This document shows, piece after piece, positions 8,935 to 18,027 of a stretch of 64,000 nucleotides of DNA (positions are counted from its first letter, which is position 1; each line of letters begins with the position of its first letter). This DNA comes from an uncultured Alphaproteobacteria bacterium (GTDB lineage: Bacteria; Pseudomonadota; Alphaproteobacteria; HIMB59; GCA-002718135), in NCBI GenBank assembly GCA_902585605.1, contig CACIED010000001.1, forward strand, positions 186,001-250,000, given 5' to 3'. Both the position numbers and the translations under genes were made by a program. The notes beneath the pieces are model-generated. The model had not been told where the DNA came from. It made no database searches and saw only the letters and a list, made by a program, of their open reading frames with translations.

Positions 8935-9671
8935 TATAAAGTCCATCCTCCATCTATTAAATTTAGTGTTCCTGTTACAAAGTCTGATTCATCACTTGCT
9001 AAATAAGTTGCAAGTGAAGCAATTTCTTCAGGTTGAGCTAATCTCCCCATAGCTTGTCTGGCAATAAAATCCTCTCGAGCTTTTTTTGGATCATCGGCCA
9101 TGTTTACTCTACCTTCCCAAGAAGGTGTTTCCACAGTACCTGGGAGTATTGCATTACACCGTATTCCATTTTTGACATAATCTGCTGCAAGAGCTTTAAC
9201 AAAACCATTTAGTGCAGCTTTTGTTGTTCCATAAATAAATCTGTTAGGTGCTCCTTTTACATTTGAGGCAGCAGAAGATACAATTATTATATTTCCTTTT
9301 CCTTGATCCAACATTTTAGGTACTAAATTGTAACTCATTAGATAAGCTGAAAATACATTTACATTAATTGATCGATGAAATTCTGTATCATCACATTGCA
9401 ATAATGTTCCATGATGAACAAAACCTACAGCATGAAAAAGAACGTCAACAACATCAATGCTGAAACAAAATTCTTCAACTGCATTTTTATCAGTAGCATC
9501 TAGTTTTTGAGTCTTTATTGAATTATTTTCATTATTTAATTCAATTAGTTTTTCTTCATTAATGTCAGTTGCAATGACAGAAGCACCTTCATTAGCAAAC
9601 TTAAGTGCTGTTGCTCTACCTATCCCTTGTGCTGCTGCAGTCACAATTATTTTTTTATCTTTTAGTCTCAT
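8934..9671 (-). CDS. short-chain dehydrogenase, likely 2-keto-3-deoxy-L-fuconate dehydrogenase
   Basis: A classical SDR of 245 residues. The cofactor loop is TAAAQGIG (11-18), with alanine where TGxxxGIG has its first glycine; Ser132/133 (VSSAAS) and Tyr147/Lys151 (YGTTK) form the active site, and the DVD/TDIN region after strand 2 suggests NAD. It overlaps the fuconate dehydratase gene by 4 nt (ATGA) and the hydrolase gene by 1 nt, so the three are surely translated together. In the known pathway the enzyme oxidises C4 of 2-keto-3-deoxy-L-fuconate. Human BDH2/DHRS6-like proteins are the same SDR type. The SDR assignment is firm; the substrate rests on context. Confidence 0.9.
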   Translation of the reverse strand: MRLKDKKIIVTAAAQGIGRATALKFANEGASVIATDINEEKLIELNNENNSIKTQKLDATDKNAVEEFCFSIDVVDVLFHAVGFVHHGTLLQCDDTEFHRSINVNVFSAYLMSYNLVPKMLDQGKGNIIIVSSAASNVKGAPNRFIYGTTKAALNGFVKALAADYVKNGIRCNAILPGTVETPSWEGRVNMADDPKKAREDFIARQAMGRLAQPEEIASLATYLASDESDFVTGTLNLIDGGWTL

Positions 9672-10969
9672 ATATTATTATTCCAATAATCGCCGTTAGG
9701 AAAAGAAAACTCATTAACAGACTTTTCTTTCATTTCAATAGAATATCCATGATCAAGTGGCGGCATGTAATTTCCATTTTTAATTCTGCATGGGTATATA
9801 AAATGTTCATGTAAACTGTCTTGATATTCTACTACTTTATCATTTTTAGAACCATTAATTAAAACATAGTCAATCATACATAAGTGCTGCACATACTCAC
9901 AAAGACCAACACCACCTGCATGGGGAAAAACAGGCACGTTAAATTTTTGTGCCATGAGTAGAACTGTTATTATTTCATTAATACTACCCAATCTACAACT
10001 ATCAATTTGACAAATATTCATTGCACCAGATTCGAGAAATTGTTTAAACATGATACGACCTCCACACGCTTCTCCTGTTGCAAGCCTAACATCTCCTACT
10101 GCTTTTTTGATTTTGGCAAAACCCATTACATCATCTGGGCTTGTAGGTTCTTCTACAAAAAATAAATTAAATTTTTTGTAAGCATTAATATGTTTAATAG
10201 ATTGTTCTACATTCCATTGTTGATTTGCATCAACCATAATAAAACAATCTTCACCAATTGTTTTTCTAATTAACTCAAGTCTTTTTATATCTGCTTCTAG
10301 ATCTAAACCCACTTTAATTTTAAAATGTTTCCAACCTTTAGCCATATAATCTTTGCATAATTGGATTATTTTTTCATCTGAATACCCAAGCCATCCTGCA
10401 GCAGTTGTGTAAGATGGATATCCTTCTTGCAATACTGTATCGATACGTTTTTGTTTATCATTTTGATTGTTTGACAAAATCGCTAACGCTTCCTCTGGAG
10501 TTAAAACATCTTCAATATATTTAAATGTTAACCAACTAACGATTTTTTCAGGCTCGCTTTCTACAACAAACTGCCACAAAGGTTTTTTGTGCTTCTTAGC
10601 AATTAAATCCCATAAACAATTAAAGATTGCTGATACAGCCATATGAACAACTCCTTTTTCAGGACCTAACCAACGTAGTTGACTATGATCAACACACTTG
10701 AACCAGAGCTTGCCAATGTTATTTTCTAAATCATTTAAGTCCATATTTTCAAAAATTGGAAAAAAATGTTTTATACATTCAGCAACAATGTCATTTCCTT
10801 TACCAATCGTGAAGGCTATACCATATCCTTTTAATTCTGATTGATCAGTAAAAGCCGTCACATACGTTGCTGAATAATCAGGATCTGTATGAATAGCATC
10901 AGATCCAGTTAAATCTTTTGAAGTTGGAAATCTTACATCTTGCACACTAAATTTAGTAATCGTTGTCAT
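9668..10969 (-). CDS. L-fuconate dehydratase (enolase superfamily)
   Basis: A 433-residue enolase-superfamily enzyme matching the L-fuconate dehydratase/ENOSF1 group in length and layout. The N-terminal capping domain spans about 1-150. The barrel carries the KxK motif (Lys217, Lys219 in FKIKVG), metal ligands Asp247 (MVDANQQW), Glu273/274 (VEEPT) and Glu300 (ATGEACGG), then Asp323 (QIDSCR) and the His350 general acid/base (FPHAGGVGL). It removes water from L-fuconate to give 2-keto-3-deoxy-L-fuconate. It starts 2 nt after the stop of the upstream enolase-superfamily gene and overlaps the SDR gene by 4 nt. This is the anchor for reading the region as a fucose locus. Confidence 0.92.
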   Translation of the reverse strand: MTTITKFSVQDVRFPTSKDLTGSDAIHTDPDYSATYVTAFTDQSELKGYGIAFTIGKGNDIVAECIKHFFPIFENMDLNDLENNIGKLWFKCVDHSQLRWLGPEKGVVHMAVSAIFNCLWDLIAKKHKKPLWQFVVESEPEKIVSWLTFKYIEDVLTPEEALAILSNNQNDKQKRIDTVLQEGYPSYTTAAGWLGYSDEKIIQLCKDYMAKGWKHFKIKVGLDLEADIKRLELIRKTIGEDCFIMVDANQQWNVEQSIKHINAYKKFNLFFVEEPTSPDDVMGFAKIKKAVGDVRLATGEACGGRIMFKQFLESGAMNICQIDSCRLGSINEIITVLLMAQKFNVPVFPHAGGVGLCEYVQHLCMIDYVLINGSKNDKVVEYQDSLHEHFIYPCRIKNGNYMPPLDHGYSIEMKEKSVNEFSFPNGDYWNNNI

Positions 10970-10971
10970 AT

Positions 10972-12078
10972 TTAAATTTTTTTGAAAGTTGTATTATCTA
11001 TAAAATCCCAATCTAAATCAATACCAAGACCTGGCTTAGAAGGTAAATGGGCATAACCGTTTTCGACTTTGATAGATTCTTTTAAACCAAAATTAAAATA
11101 TTCATAAGGAACAAGTACTTCAAAAAATTCAGAATTTTTTATAGCTGCACAACAGTGTAAATTAACAAGTTCTAAAGGATGATAAATAGCTGTATGAATT
11201 TCACACTGAACACCAAAACTTTCTGCTAAGTGTGCTGTTTTCATTGTAGCCGTAATGCCTCCACTCCATGAAACATCAGCTCTTACCATATCTACAACCC
11301 TTGTAGAGATACATTCAGCAACACTATAAGGATGTTTTGCTATAACCTCTGTTCCAATAATAGGAATATCTAATATTCTTGTTAATTCCCTAAGATTATG
11401 AAAATTTTCATCAAATAAAGGCTCCTCGTACCAATAATAATTTAATTTTTCTAACTCTCTTCCAAAACGTAGAGCTTGTTCAAAAGTATAAGGGGCAACC
11501 GGATCACTCATAAGCTTAAATTCATTACCAACTACTTCACGTGTTTTTTTATGAGCTTCCAAATCAAAATCATATTTTCCAGGAGGATGAAGTTTATAAG
11601 CATTGAAACCTCTCTTTTTATATTCCAAGGCTTCTTTTGCGTAAGCCTCAGGCGAATCTAAAACAAGAGAACTTCCATAAATTGGAACCTTGTCTCTATA
11701 AGCGCCTAAATACTTATAAAGAGGTTGGCCTGCTTGCATAGATGAGAGAAGCCAACAATTAATATCAAATGGTCCATAACTATATATAGGTGCGTGGTTC
11801 CACCATCTGTCTGCGGTTCTATATTCATGCCAATGTTGCTCACGATAAAGTGGGTCTCTGCCTATAAAAAAAGGTTTAAAAATTGAATTTGCGATTTCAC
11901 CAGCCATTTCTGCACCCCTACCTGCAAACCCAAAAGTAGAGCTAGATAGACCTTCATCAGTATGAAATGTGATAACTAAGAATTCTAAATCTGATTTTTT
12001 CCCATCTCTCATTTCTGAATCTTTCATGACAGGCTCTTTGTGTCGACACATACGAATTTCTATATCTTTAATTTTCAT
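10972..12078 (-). CDS. enolase-superfamily acid-sugar dehydratase, substrate unassigned
   Basis: A 368-residue mandelate racemase/muconate-lactonising family protein, clearly distinct from the fuconate dehydratase next to it. The second barrel strand shows Lys162-Leu-His164 (KxH instead of KxK). Metal ligands appear as Asp192 (MSDPVAP), Glu218/219 (YEEPL) and Glu244 (GTEVIA), and His295 (CEIHTA) could be the acid/base. This set suits dehydration or epimerisation of an aldonate. Overlap with the CaiB gene is 4 nt. It may serve a second sugar acid taken up by the same cell or act on a fucose-related acid such as a 2-keto derivative. I do not recognise its exact specificity. Confidence 0.85.
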   Translation of the reverse strand: MKIKDIEIRMCRHKEPVMKDSEMRDGKKSDLEFLVITFHTDEGLSSSTFGFAGRGAEMAGEIANSIFKPFFIGRDPLYREQHWHEYRTADRWWNHAPIYSYGPFDINCWLLSSMQAGQPLYKYLGAYRDKVPIYGSSLVLDSPEAYAKEALEYKKRGFNAYKLHPPGKYDFDLEAHKKTREVVGNEFKLMSDPVAPYTFEQALRFGRELEKLNYYWYEEPLFDENFHNLRELTRILDIPIIGTEVIAKHPYSVAECISTRVVDMVRADVSWSGGITATMKTAHLAESFGVQCEIHTAIYHPLELVNLHCCAAIKNSEFFEVLVPYEYFNFGLKESIKVENGYAHLPSKPGLGIDLDWDFIDNTTFKKI

Positions 12079-13223
12079 GTGATACCAAATTCCTTCATAA
12101 TACTATTATTGTCATTCCCAATTTTTGGAGCTGCCTTACTTGATTTAAAAATCTCTCCATCAATTTTTATTGGGCAACGAAGTGTTTCAATATCAAGTCC
12201 ATCATCTCTTTTAATTCTCTGAACCATATCGAGGATCTTGAATCCTTCGTGTTTAACCATTGTTTCCCAGTCGAGTACTTTAGCACACCATATATCTGCT
12301 GGCTCAAGAATACTCAACCAGTGTTCTGTTGTTTGTTTTTCAATCCAGTCACCAATATCTTTTTTAATTTCATCTCTTTTTGTGAACCATTCTTTTTGAT
12401 CATGTAAATCTTTAATTGAATTTAAATCAAGTAATTCACCAAGTTGAGGCAGTGGTGTCATTGCAATTGCTATATATCCATTGGATGTTTTATAAATCCC
12501 ATACGGAGCTGACAGATAAGCATGGGCATTATTATATGAACTTCTTTGCGGCTTTCTGTTTCCATCGTTAAAATATGTCGTAAGAACTTCAAATTGAAAA
12601 TCTAATAAGGCCTCAACTAAACTTGTTTCTACATGAGATCCATTATCCGTTCGAAATCTTTTGATAACCGCTGCTAGTATACCTTCAACAAGTGTATGTC
12701 CTGCCAACATGTCAGCAACTGCCAAACCCATTGGCGTTGGTGCTTCACCTCCATTACCATTTAACCAAACTAAACCTGTTCTAGATTGCGCTAATAAATC
12801 TTGTCCAGGCAATGAACTCCAAGGTCCATCAGATCCGTAACCAGAAATAGTTCCATAAACTATTTTTGGATTTATTTTTTTTACATTTTTATAATCTAAA
12901 CCAATACGTTCTATTACTCCTGGTCTAAAATTTTGTGTAATTATATCTGCCTTCTCAATTAATTTTTTTACTAACTCTATGTCTTTGGCATCTTTTAAAT
13001 TTGCTGCAAAGCTTTCCTTATTTCTATTAATTGCATGAAATAAAGTGCTATCACCTTCGAGATCCGTATCGCTGATATATAAATTTCTACAAAGATCACC
13101 AACTTCTGGTCTTTCAATTTTAATTACTCTTGCTCCTAAATCAGCAAGTCTTAAGCCTGCATATGGCCCTGATAAAAACTGGCTAAATTCTAATACAGTT
13201 AATCCTTCTAATGGTTTAGTCAT
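12075..13223 (-). CDS. CaiB/BaiF family III CoA-transferase
   Basis: A 382-residue family III CoA-transferase. The N-terminal part has the typical GLTVLEFSQFLSGPYAG opening and the ADLGARVIKIERPEVGD loop; the catalytic aspartate is Asp142 (GQDLLAQSRTG), and TPMGLAVADMLAG follows. Such enzymes move CoA from one acyl-CoA to a carboxylic acid through an aspartyl-CoA anhydride. Donor and acceptor are unknown. It lies between an enolase-superfamily dehydratase and a binding-protein-like gene, with two MaoC hydratases close by, which implies CoA activation of a hydroxy- or dicarboxylic acid, then hydration or dehydration. The family call is firm. Confidence 0.93.
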   Translation of the reverse strand: MTKPLEGLTVLEFSQFLSGPYAGLRLADLGARVIKIERPEVGDLCRNLYISDTDLEGDSTLFHAINRNKESFAANLKDAKDIELVKKLIEKADIITQNFRPGVIERIGLDYKNVKKINPKIVYGTISGYGSDGPWSSLPGQDLLAQSRTGLVWLNGNGGEAPTPMGLAVADMLAGHTLVEGILAAVIKRFRTDNGSHVETSLVEALLDFQFEVLTTYFNDGNRKPQRSSYNNAHAYLSAPYGIYKTSNGYIAIAMTPLPQLGELLDLNSIKDLHDQKEWFTKRDEIKKDIGDWIEKQTTEHWLSILEPADIWCAKVLDWETMVKHEGFKILDMVQRIKRDDGLDIETLRCPIKIDGEIFKSSKAAPKIGNDNNSIMKEFGIT

Positions 13224-13231
13224 ACAATAGT

Positions 13232-14365
13232 TTATTCTTCGAAACTCTTATTGTACATATCAGATAATTTTTCACAAACACTTTCAGCTGAAATTTCTGT
13301 TTGTAAATATTCATTAATTAGATCACCGCTTTTGTCCTGAAATTCCATATAGCCATTATGTCTTGGTCTTACCCATGCTAAATCAAGCGTTTTACGAGTT
13401 CCTTTAAAAAAATCATTTGTTTCTAAATTTATTTGATTATCTTCCCAAGCTTCAGAATTTCCTGGCTGTCCACCACTTTGGTAAAAAAGTGACTTTTGAC
13501 ATTCAGCACTTGCTATCCAAAATGCATATTCAATTGCTAAATCCTTGTTCTTGCTTACATTTGAAACTGCAATACCTGTGCCACCTAAGTGTGTTCCTGC
13601 TGGACCTTTTCCAGATAAATCTAAAACGTCAGTGTATTTCAAAATATTTTGTCGATAATTTTTTCTTGAGTAATTTGAAAAACCATAAATATATGGACAG
13701 TAATAGAAATCATTTGTTTCTGTCATTAGTTCAGCAGTTTGAATTGGATCCATATTTAAACAATCACTAATTATTTCACTAGAGATAGCTTTCATCATTG
13801 TAAGGGTTTTAACTGCAAAATCTTTTTTGATAAAATTATTTTGTTCAGGAATTAATTCTTCAGTAATGTTGTTATAAATACTATAAAAACTACTAATTGC
13901 ATGAATTGGTTTTAAAGGCCAAAGAATTTTATTCTCTTTTGCTAAAGAAATAAGATCATCCCATTTAGATGGAAGTGCTCTAACTAAATCTTCTCTGTAA
14001 CAGGCAGTCTGTGAAGCAGCATCTATGGCAAGAGCCCATTGTTTATTATCTATAAAATAACTCTCATGCGATTTTCCAACTGATTGCTTTTTTAAATCGT
14101 TTAATTGAGATTGATATTCATTGAGATTTAAGTTTTGTAAAAGTCCTTTGTGAGCTACTTCACCAACATGAGGATAGTCTATTACTATCAAATCATAATC
14201 ATCGGTCATGTCTTCTATAGGTCTATCTGCAAAAGCTTGTAATGGTCTTTTATCCCATTCAATTGAAATTTTATTATTATGAATTTCCTGAAATCTTTTA
14301 GATGTAGCAACCATTGGATCAAAACCTCTAGAATGATCCCAAGTCATCCCCTTTAAGTTAATCAT
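13232..14365 (-). CDS. family-1 solute-binding-protein fold without signal peptide
   Basis: A 377-residue protein with the look of a family-1 extracellular solute-binding protein: an opening [10 protein letters not shown], an IDYPHVGE strand, an [10 protein letters not shown] helix, and the C-terminal GGTGIAVS and ALAIDAA hinge-like segments. However it begins [11 protein letters not shown] with no hydrophobic leader, and no in-frame upstream extension can supply one because the upstream MaoC gene overlaps it by 4 nt. It would therefore stay in the cytoplasm. It is placed inside a block of enzymes and not beside permeases. It may be a cytosolic ligand binder, a sensor, or an enzyme with this fold. 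I cannot assign a function. Confidence 0.8.
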   Translation of the reverse strand: MINLKGMTWDHSRGFDPMVATSKRFQEIHNNKISIEWDKRPLQAFADRPIEDMTDDYDLIVIDYPHVGEVAHKGLLQNLNLNEYQSQLNDLKKQSVGKSHESYFIDNKQWALAIDAASQTACYREDLVRALPSKWDDLISLAKENKILWPLKPIHAISSFYSIYNNITEELIPEQNNFIKKDFAVKTLTMMKAISSEIISDCLNMDPIQTAELMTETNDFYYCPYIYGFSNYSRKNYRQNILKYTDVLDLSGKGPAGTHLGGTGIAVSNVSKNKDLAIEYAFWIASAECQKSLFYQSGGQPGNSEAWEDNQINLETNDFFKGTRKTLDLAWVRPRHNGYMEFQDKSGDLINEYLQTEISAESVCEKLSDMYNKSFEE

Positions 14366-14925
14366 TTTTTTTCGTATTTATCTTTAAAGTCTTCTGGTGT
14401 TTTATATAAAACTGAATGTAGGTGCTCACAATATAGAACGATTTCGCCTTCACCTTTAAAAACTTCGTAACTGGTTCTTACTAAACCCATTTTTTCATAT
14501 TTTGGTTTTTTTTCCATATTAGTTCTAATTGTATAAATTGTATCTCCAATAAAAACTGGTTTGATGAATCTTAAACGGTCATATCCATAACTAAAAGAAT
14601 TTACACAGTTAGTTGCAACTAAACCCAACCCATAAGAAAAAACCATAGCTCCTGCTACTAATCTTTTTTGGAACATACCTTCATTTTTAGCAAAATGTTC
14701 ATCACCTACATATGGATGCATATCCAAAACCATACAATTAAATTGCATGGCCTCTCCTTCAGATATTGTTCGGCGAAGAGATCTAATTTTATGACCAATA
14801 ATTACATCTTCATAAAACCAGTTTTCAGAATTCCATACTGGAATTTCTCCATGCTCATTGGGCATATCTTTTGGAAAAGTTGACTCAATTCCAACAGTGT
14901 TTTCAAATTTATTATCTTTATTCAT
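14362..14925 (-). CDS. MaoC-like hotdog protein with altered active site
   Basis: A 187-residue hotdog-fold protein of the MaoC type. The segment [19 protein letters not shown] matches the sister protein encoded divergently at 14974 ([19 protein letters not shown]). The hydratase-2 motif is changed: [13 protein letters not shown] (67-79) puts Val73 where the catalytic His stands in the sister (DFYPHHTDAEFA). His70 is the only nearby histidine. The protein has about 30 extra residues at its N-terminus. It could be the inactive partner of a heterodimer, or use a different base. It heads the operon of CaiB and fucose genes and overlaps the next gene by ATGA. Confidence 0.87.
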   Translation of the reverse strand: MNKDNKFENTVGIESTFPKDMPNEHGEIPVWNSENWFYEDVIIGHKIRSLRRTISEGEAMQFNCMVLDMHPYVGDEHFAKNEGMFQKRLVAGAMVFSYGLGLVATNCVNSFSYGYDRLRFIKPVFIGDTIYTIRTNMEKKPKYEKMGLVRTSYEVFKGEGEIVLYCEHLHSVLYKTPEDFKDKYEKK

Positions 14926-14973
14926 TTTTACAATTATGCTACCTTATTATAGAGAAATATTTATTCAATAGAA

Positions 14974-15423
14974 ATGGTAGAAATAGAACAATTCTTCGAA
15001 GACTATGAACTTGGTTCAGAAAGAGTCACTGTTGGTAGAACCATCACTGAAACTGATATTGTAATGCACGCAATGCACTCTGGAGACTTTTATCCTCATC
15101 ACACTGATGCAGAGTTTGCTAAAAAGGGTCCATTTGGTCAGCGAATAGCACAATTTAGTTGTACTTTTTCGATAGGTATTGCACTTACAGCTTCGATAGT
15201 TAACAAGCGAGCTTTCACCTATGGATTTGAAAGACTTCGTTTTCCTAATCCAGTTTTTATAGGTGATACAATTCACACTAAGGTTACTATAAAAGAAAAA
15301 AAAGATGATCCGAAAAGACCTCAATACGGACAAGTTAATGAGGCGTGTGAAATTTTAAATCAAAATGACAAATGTGTTTGTTATTCTGAACATATACTTT
15401 TGGTTGAAAGAAAAAGTACTTAA
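14974..15423 (+). CDS. MaoC family acyl-CoA dehydratase
   Basis: A 149-residue hotdog protein with an intact hydratase-2 signature around residues 37-49: Gly-Asp38, Pro41, His43, Asp45 (GDFYPHHTDAEFA). MaoC enzymes hydrate or dehydrate enoyl/3-hydroxyacyl thioesters. Its gene is divergent from the paralogous MaoC gene; only 48 nt separate the two starts, so both promoters must lie there. It converges on the RraA-like gene and shares a TTAA stop with it. The nearby CaiB CoA-transferase suggests it works on a CoA ester of a sugar-derived or branched hydroxyacid. The true substrate is not evident. Confidence 0.9.
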   Translation: MVEIEQFFEDYELGSERVTVGRTITETDIVMHAMHSGDFYPHHTDAEFAKKGPFGQRIAQFSCTFSIGIALTASIVNKRAFTYGFERLRFPNPVFIGDTIHTKVTIKEKKDDPKRPQYGQVNEACEILNQNDKCVCYSEHILLVERKST

Positions 15424-16076
15424 AAAACGCTATACTTAATATATGCTTCCTGTGGATCCATTCCTTCTCTTATAGCTTTTCTAACTTGGCTTTCAGTATT
15501 AATTAATTTTTCTGATTTTTCCAAAATATCTATTACTTTATCTTGGGGAATAATAACAACACCGTCAATATCTGCCATTACGTAATCACCGTTATGTATT
15601 TCCACATCTCCAATTTTAATAGTTTCTTCAAATTTAGTAGGCTTCCAATAAGCAACGACATCTTTAGGTGTATAAAATTTCGACCAAACAGGAAAATTTA
15701 TTTTGTTTATAAATTCTAAATCTCTACACCCACCATCAGCAATGTAGCCTCTAATATTTTTCTTTTGTAAAGTTTCGGCACTCAACTCACCCATTAAAGC
15801 TATATTATTATCGTTTGGTTGACAGATAAGAACTTTATCTGATGGAGCCTGAGATAAAAGACCAGTCCAAGCAAGGAGTGTTTCGTGATGAGAAAAACTA
15901 GTATTTGATTCTCCTTCAATAGTAAAAATTTGCCCTGCAATTTTGTGTTTTTCCTTATTAGGTTTAATATTTGGATTCAAAACAAAATTTTTAAATCCAT
16001 CATCTCTCATAACATCATGAATAACACTACTAAAACATTTTGATAATCTATCTGATATTTCAGTAGTGCTTGTCAT
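15420..16076 (-). CDS. RraA-like aldolase/decarboxylase family protein
   Basis: A 218-residue protein of the RraA/4-hydroxy-4-methyl-2-oxoglutarate aldolase family. Visible motifs are GELSA (96-100), the GGCRD stretch with Arg118 and Asp119 that bind substrate and metal, and [12 protein letters not shown] in the last third. Members act as class II aldolases for 4-carboxy-4-hydroxy-2-oxo acids, as oxaloacetate decarboxylases, or as RNase E regulators. In this place, last in the sugar-importer operon and opposite a MaoC hydratase, an enzyme role is much likelier than RNA regulation. Its start overlaps the stop of the upstream ATPase gene by 4 nt. Confidence 0.85.
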   Translation of the reverse strand: MTSTTEISDRLSKCFSSVIHDVMRDDGFKNFVLNPNIKPNKEKHKIAGQIFTIEGESNTSFSHHETLLAWTGLLSQAPSDKVLICQPNDNNIALMGELSAETLQKKNIRGYIADGGCRDLEFINKINFPVWSKFYTPKDVVAYWKPTKFEETIKIGDVEIHNGDYVMADIDGVVIIPQDKVIDILEKSEKLINTESQVRKAIREGMDPQEAYIKYSVF

Positions 16077-17167
16077 ATAGCTAAGCCACTATTCTCATCA
16101 AATAAATATGTTCTATCTAAATTTAAAGCAAAATTTAAATTATCATTTGATTTAACTTGTTCAGGTGTAAACATTCTACTAACTATTTCTATTTCACCAA
16201 AGTTTGTAAAAATCAAAGTTTCTGTTCCAAGTGGTTCAGCTAAATTGACTGATGATTGCATTTCCCAAGCACTAGATGGTTTTTGTCCAAATTTTAGTGG
16301 CACTATATCTTCAGCTCTAAATCCAAAAGAAATATTTTGACCTTCAATTACAGATTTTTGTTTATCTTTGGGTACTGGTACTATAACTCCATCGTTTGTC
16401 TTCATAGATAATTCATTATTCTGTTTCACTATTGAAGCCTTAATCATATTCATAGAAGGAGATCCAATAAAAGTGGCAACAAATTTTGTAGCTGGTCTTT
16501 CAAATAGGTCTAATGGTGTTCCTATTTGTTCTATTATACCATCTTTCATGATTACAATTCGATCAGCTAAAGTCATTGCTTCAACTTGATCGTGAGTAAC
16601 GTAGACAATTGTCGTTGATACTTTTTGATGTAATCTTTTAATTTCTGTCCTCATTTGATTTCTTAATTTTGCATCTAAATTAGATAAAGGTTCATCAAAT
16701 AAAAAAACATCTGGTCTTCTTACTATTGCTCTTCCCATTGCAACTCTTTGTCTTTGACCACCAGATAATTGTGATGGTTTTCTTTGTAAAAATTCAGTTA
16801 TATCTAAAATTCCTGCAGCCTCATTTACTCTTTGTTCAATTTCTTTTTTAGCAAGTCCTGCAATCTTTAGTGAAAATCCTAAGTTTTCTTCTACTGTCAT
16901 ATGAGGATAAAGAGCATAGTTTTGAAATACCATCGAAACATTTCTTTCTCTAGGTTCTAGATTATTCATTTCTTTGTCACCAATTTTGATAATACCCTCA
17001 TCTATTTCCTCTAATCCTGCAATCATTCTTAGAGAAGATGATTTTCCACAACCCGATGGTCCAACTAGAACTAAAAATTCTTTATCAATAATTTCTAGAT
17101 CAATTTTTTTTACTGCTTGAACCTTTCCGTAAAATTTTGAAACTCCTTGTAAGCTTACTTTTGCCAT
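16073..17167 (-). CDS. sugar ABC transporter ATPase (UgpC/MalK family)
   Basis: A 364-residue ABC ATPase for a carbohydrate importer of the MalFGK type. It has Walker [10 protein letters not shown] (36-44), the Q-loop in [12 protein letters not shown], signature LSGGQ, Walker [13 protein letters not shown], the H-loop VTHDQ, and a C-terminal TOBE/OB region (from about 235) including FGFRAEDI. A longer reading frame begins at 17281, but the first 38 residues lie inside the permease gene in another frame and do not resemble the family. The ATG at 17167 overlaps the permease stop (TAATG) and gives the standard [14 protein letters not shown] start. Partners are the two permeases and binding protein upstream. 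Confidence 0.95.
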   Translation of the reverse strand: MAKVSLQGVSKFYGKVQAVKKIDLEIIDKEFLVLVGPSGCGKSSSLRMIAGLEEIDEGIIKIGDKEMNNLEPRERNVSMVFQNYALYPHMTVEENLGFSLKIAGLAKKEIEQRVNEAAGILDITEFLQRKPSQLSGGQRQRVAMGRAIVRRPDVFLFDEPLSNLDAKLRNQMRTEIKRLHQKVSTTIVYVTHDQVEAMTLADRIVIMKDGIIEQIGTPLDLFERPATKFVATFIGSPSMNMIKASIVKQNNELSMKTNDGVIVPVPKDKQKSVIEGQNISFGFRAEDIVPLKFGQKPSSAWEMQSSVNLAEPLGTETLIFTNFGEIEIVSRMFTPEQVKSNDNLNFALNLDRTYLFDENSGLAI

Positions 17168-18027
17168 TATCCTTTTACTCCTCCAAATGTTAATCCTGTT
17201 ACTAAATGCTTTTGAACCATGAAGGTTAAGATTAGTGCTGGAATAATTATAAAAACTGCGAGAGCGCACATACCAGGCCAATTTATTGTGAATTGCGCAG
17301 TGAAATCCATAAGTCCAACAGTTAATGTTTTTGAGTCTGTACTTCTTGCTAGATTTGAAACTAATGCATATTCATTCCATGAAATTAAAAATGCAAATAT
17401 TCCAGCAGATGCTATTCCTGATCGAGATAGTGGTAACTCTATATGCCAAAAAGCTTGAAGTTTAGTACAACCATCTGTCATTGCTACTTCTGACATGGCT
17501 CTTGGAATTTGTCTAAAAAAACCATCAGTTAGCCAAACTGTAAACGGAATATTTAAAGCAACAAAAACTAATATAATCCCTATATGCGTATCGATTAAAC
17601 CAATTTTTGAAAAAATAATAAAGATTGGTAGACTTAAAGATATTCCAGGAATTGTTCTAGTTAACATGATTAATAAAAAATATTTATTTTTGTGCTTAAA
17701 ATTATGCCTCGCAAATCCATATCCTCCAATTGTACCCACTAACACTGCTATAAATGTACTTGTAAAAGAAATTATAAGAGAGTTTCGTAAATAACTTAAA
17801 ACAGGGATAGGACTTCTACCCATTGATCCCTCAGAGCCACCAAAAAGCATAGTTTCAAATTGAATTAAGTTTAAATTACGCGGAATCCAAACAGCAGGTT
17901 TTGCCATAACATCTACTTGAGGTCTAAATGCTGTAAGCACTACCCACAAACCAGGAGTCATAATTAGAATTATTAAAACAATGGCTGAAAACCAAATTAA
18001 AATATTATTGATTTGTTTTTTATTCAT
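17167..18027 (-). CDS. sugar ABC transporter permease (MalG type)
   Basis: A 286-residue inner membrane protein with six hydrophobic segments and the permease EAA-type loop around [27 protein letters not shown], which docks on the ATPase. Family-1 carbohydrate permeases of the MalG/UgpE kind have this size and plan. It overlaps the MalF-type permease gene by 8 nt and the ATPase gene by 1 nt, so the import proteins are made together. The substrate is not readable from sequence; L-fucose or another algal sugar is inferred from the neighbouring catabolic genes. Confidence 0.93.
   Translation of the reverse strand: MNKKQINNILIWFSAIVLIILIMTPGLWVVLTAFRPQVDVMAKPAVWIPRNLNLIQFETMLFGGSEGSMGRSPIPVLSYLRNSLIISFTSTFIAVLVGTIGGYGFARHNFKHKNKYFLLIMLTRTIPGISLSLPIFIIFSKIGLIDTHIGIILVFVALNIPFTVWLTDGFFRQIPRAMSEVAMTDGCTKLQAFWHIELPLSRSGIASAGIFAFLISWNEYALVSNLARSTDSKTLTVGLMDFTAQFTINWPGMCALAVFIIIPALILTFMVQKHLVTGLTFGGVKG

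Noticed and set aside
13417-13770. Plus-strand 117-residue frame opposite the leaderless binding-protein gene
   Set aside because: Antisense shadow; composition is random-looking and no ribosome site is present.
17168-17281. N-terminal extension of the UgpC-type ATPase
   Set aside because: It lies inside the permease gene in another frame and the family start is at 17167.
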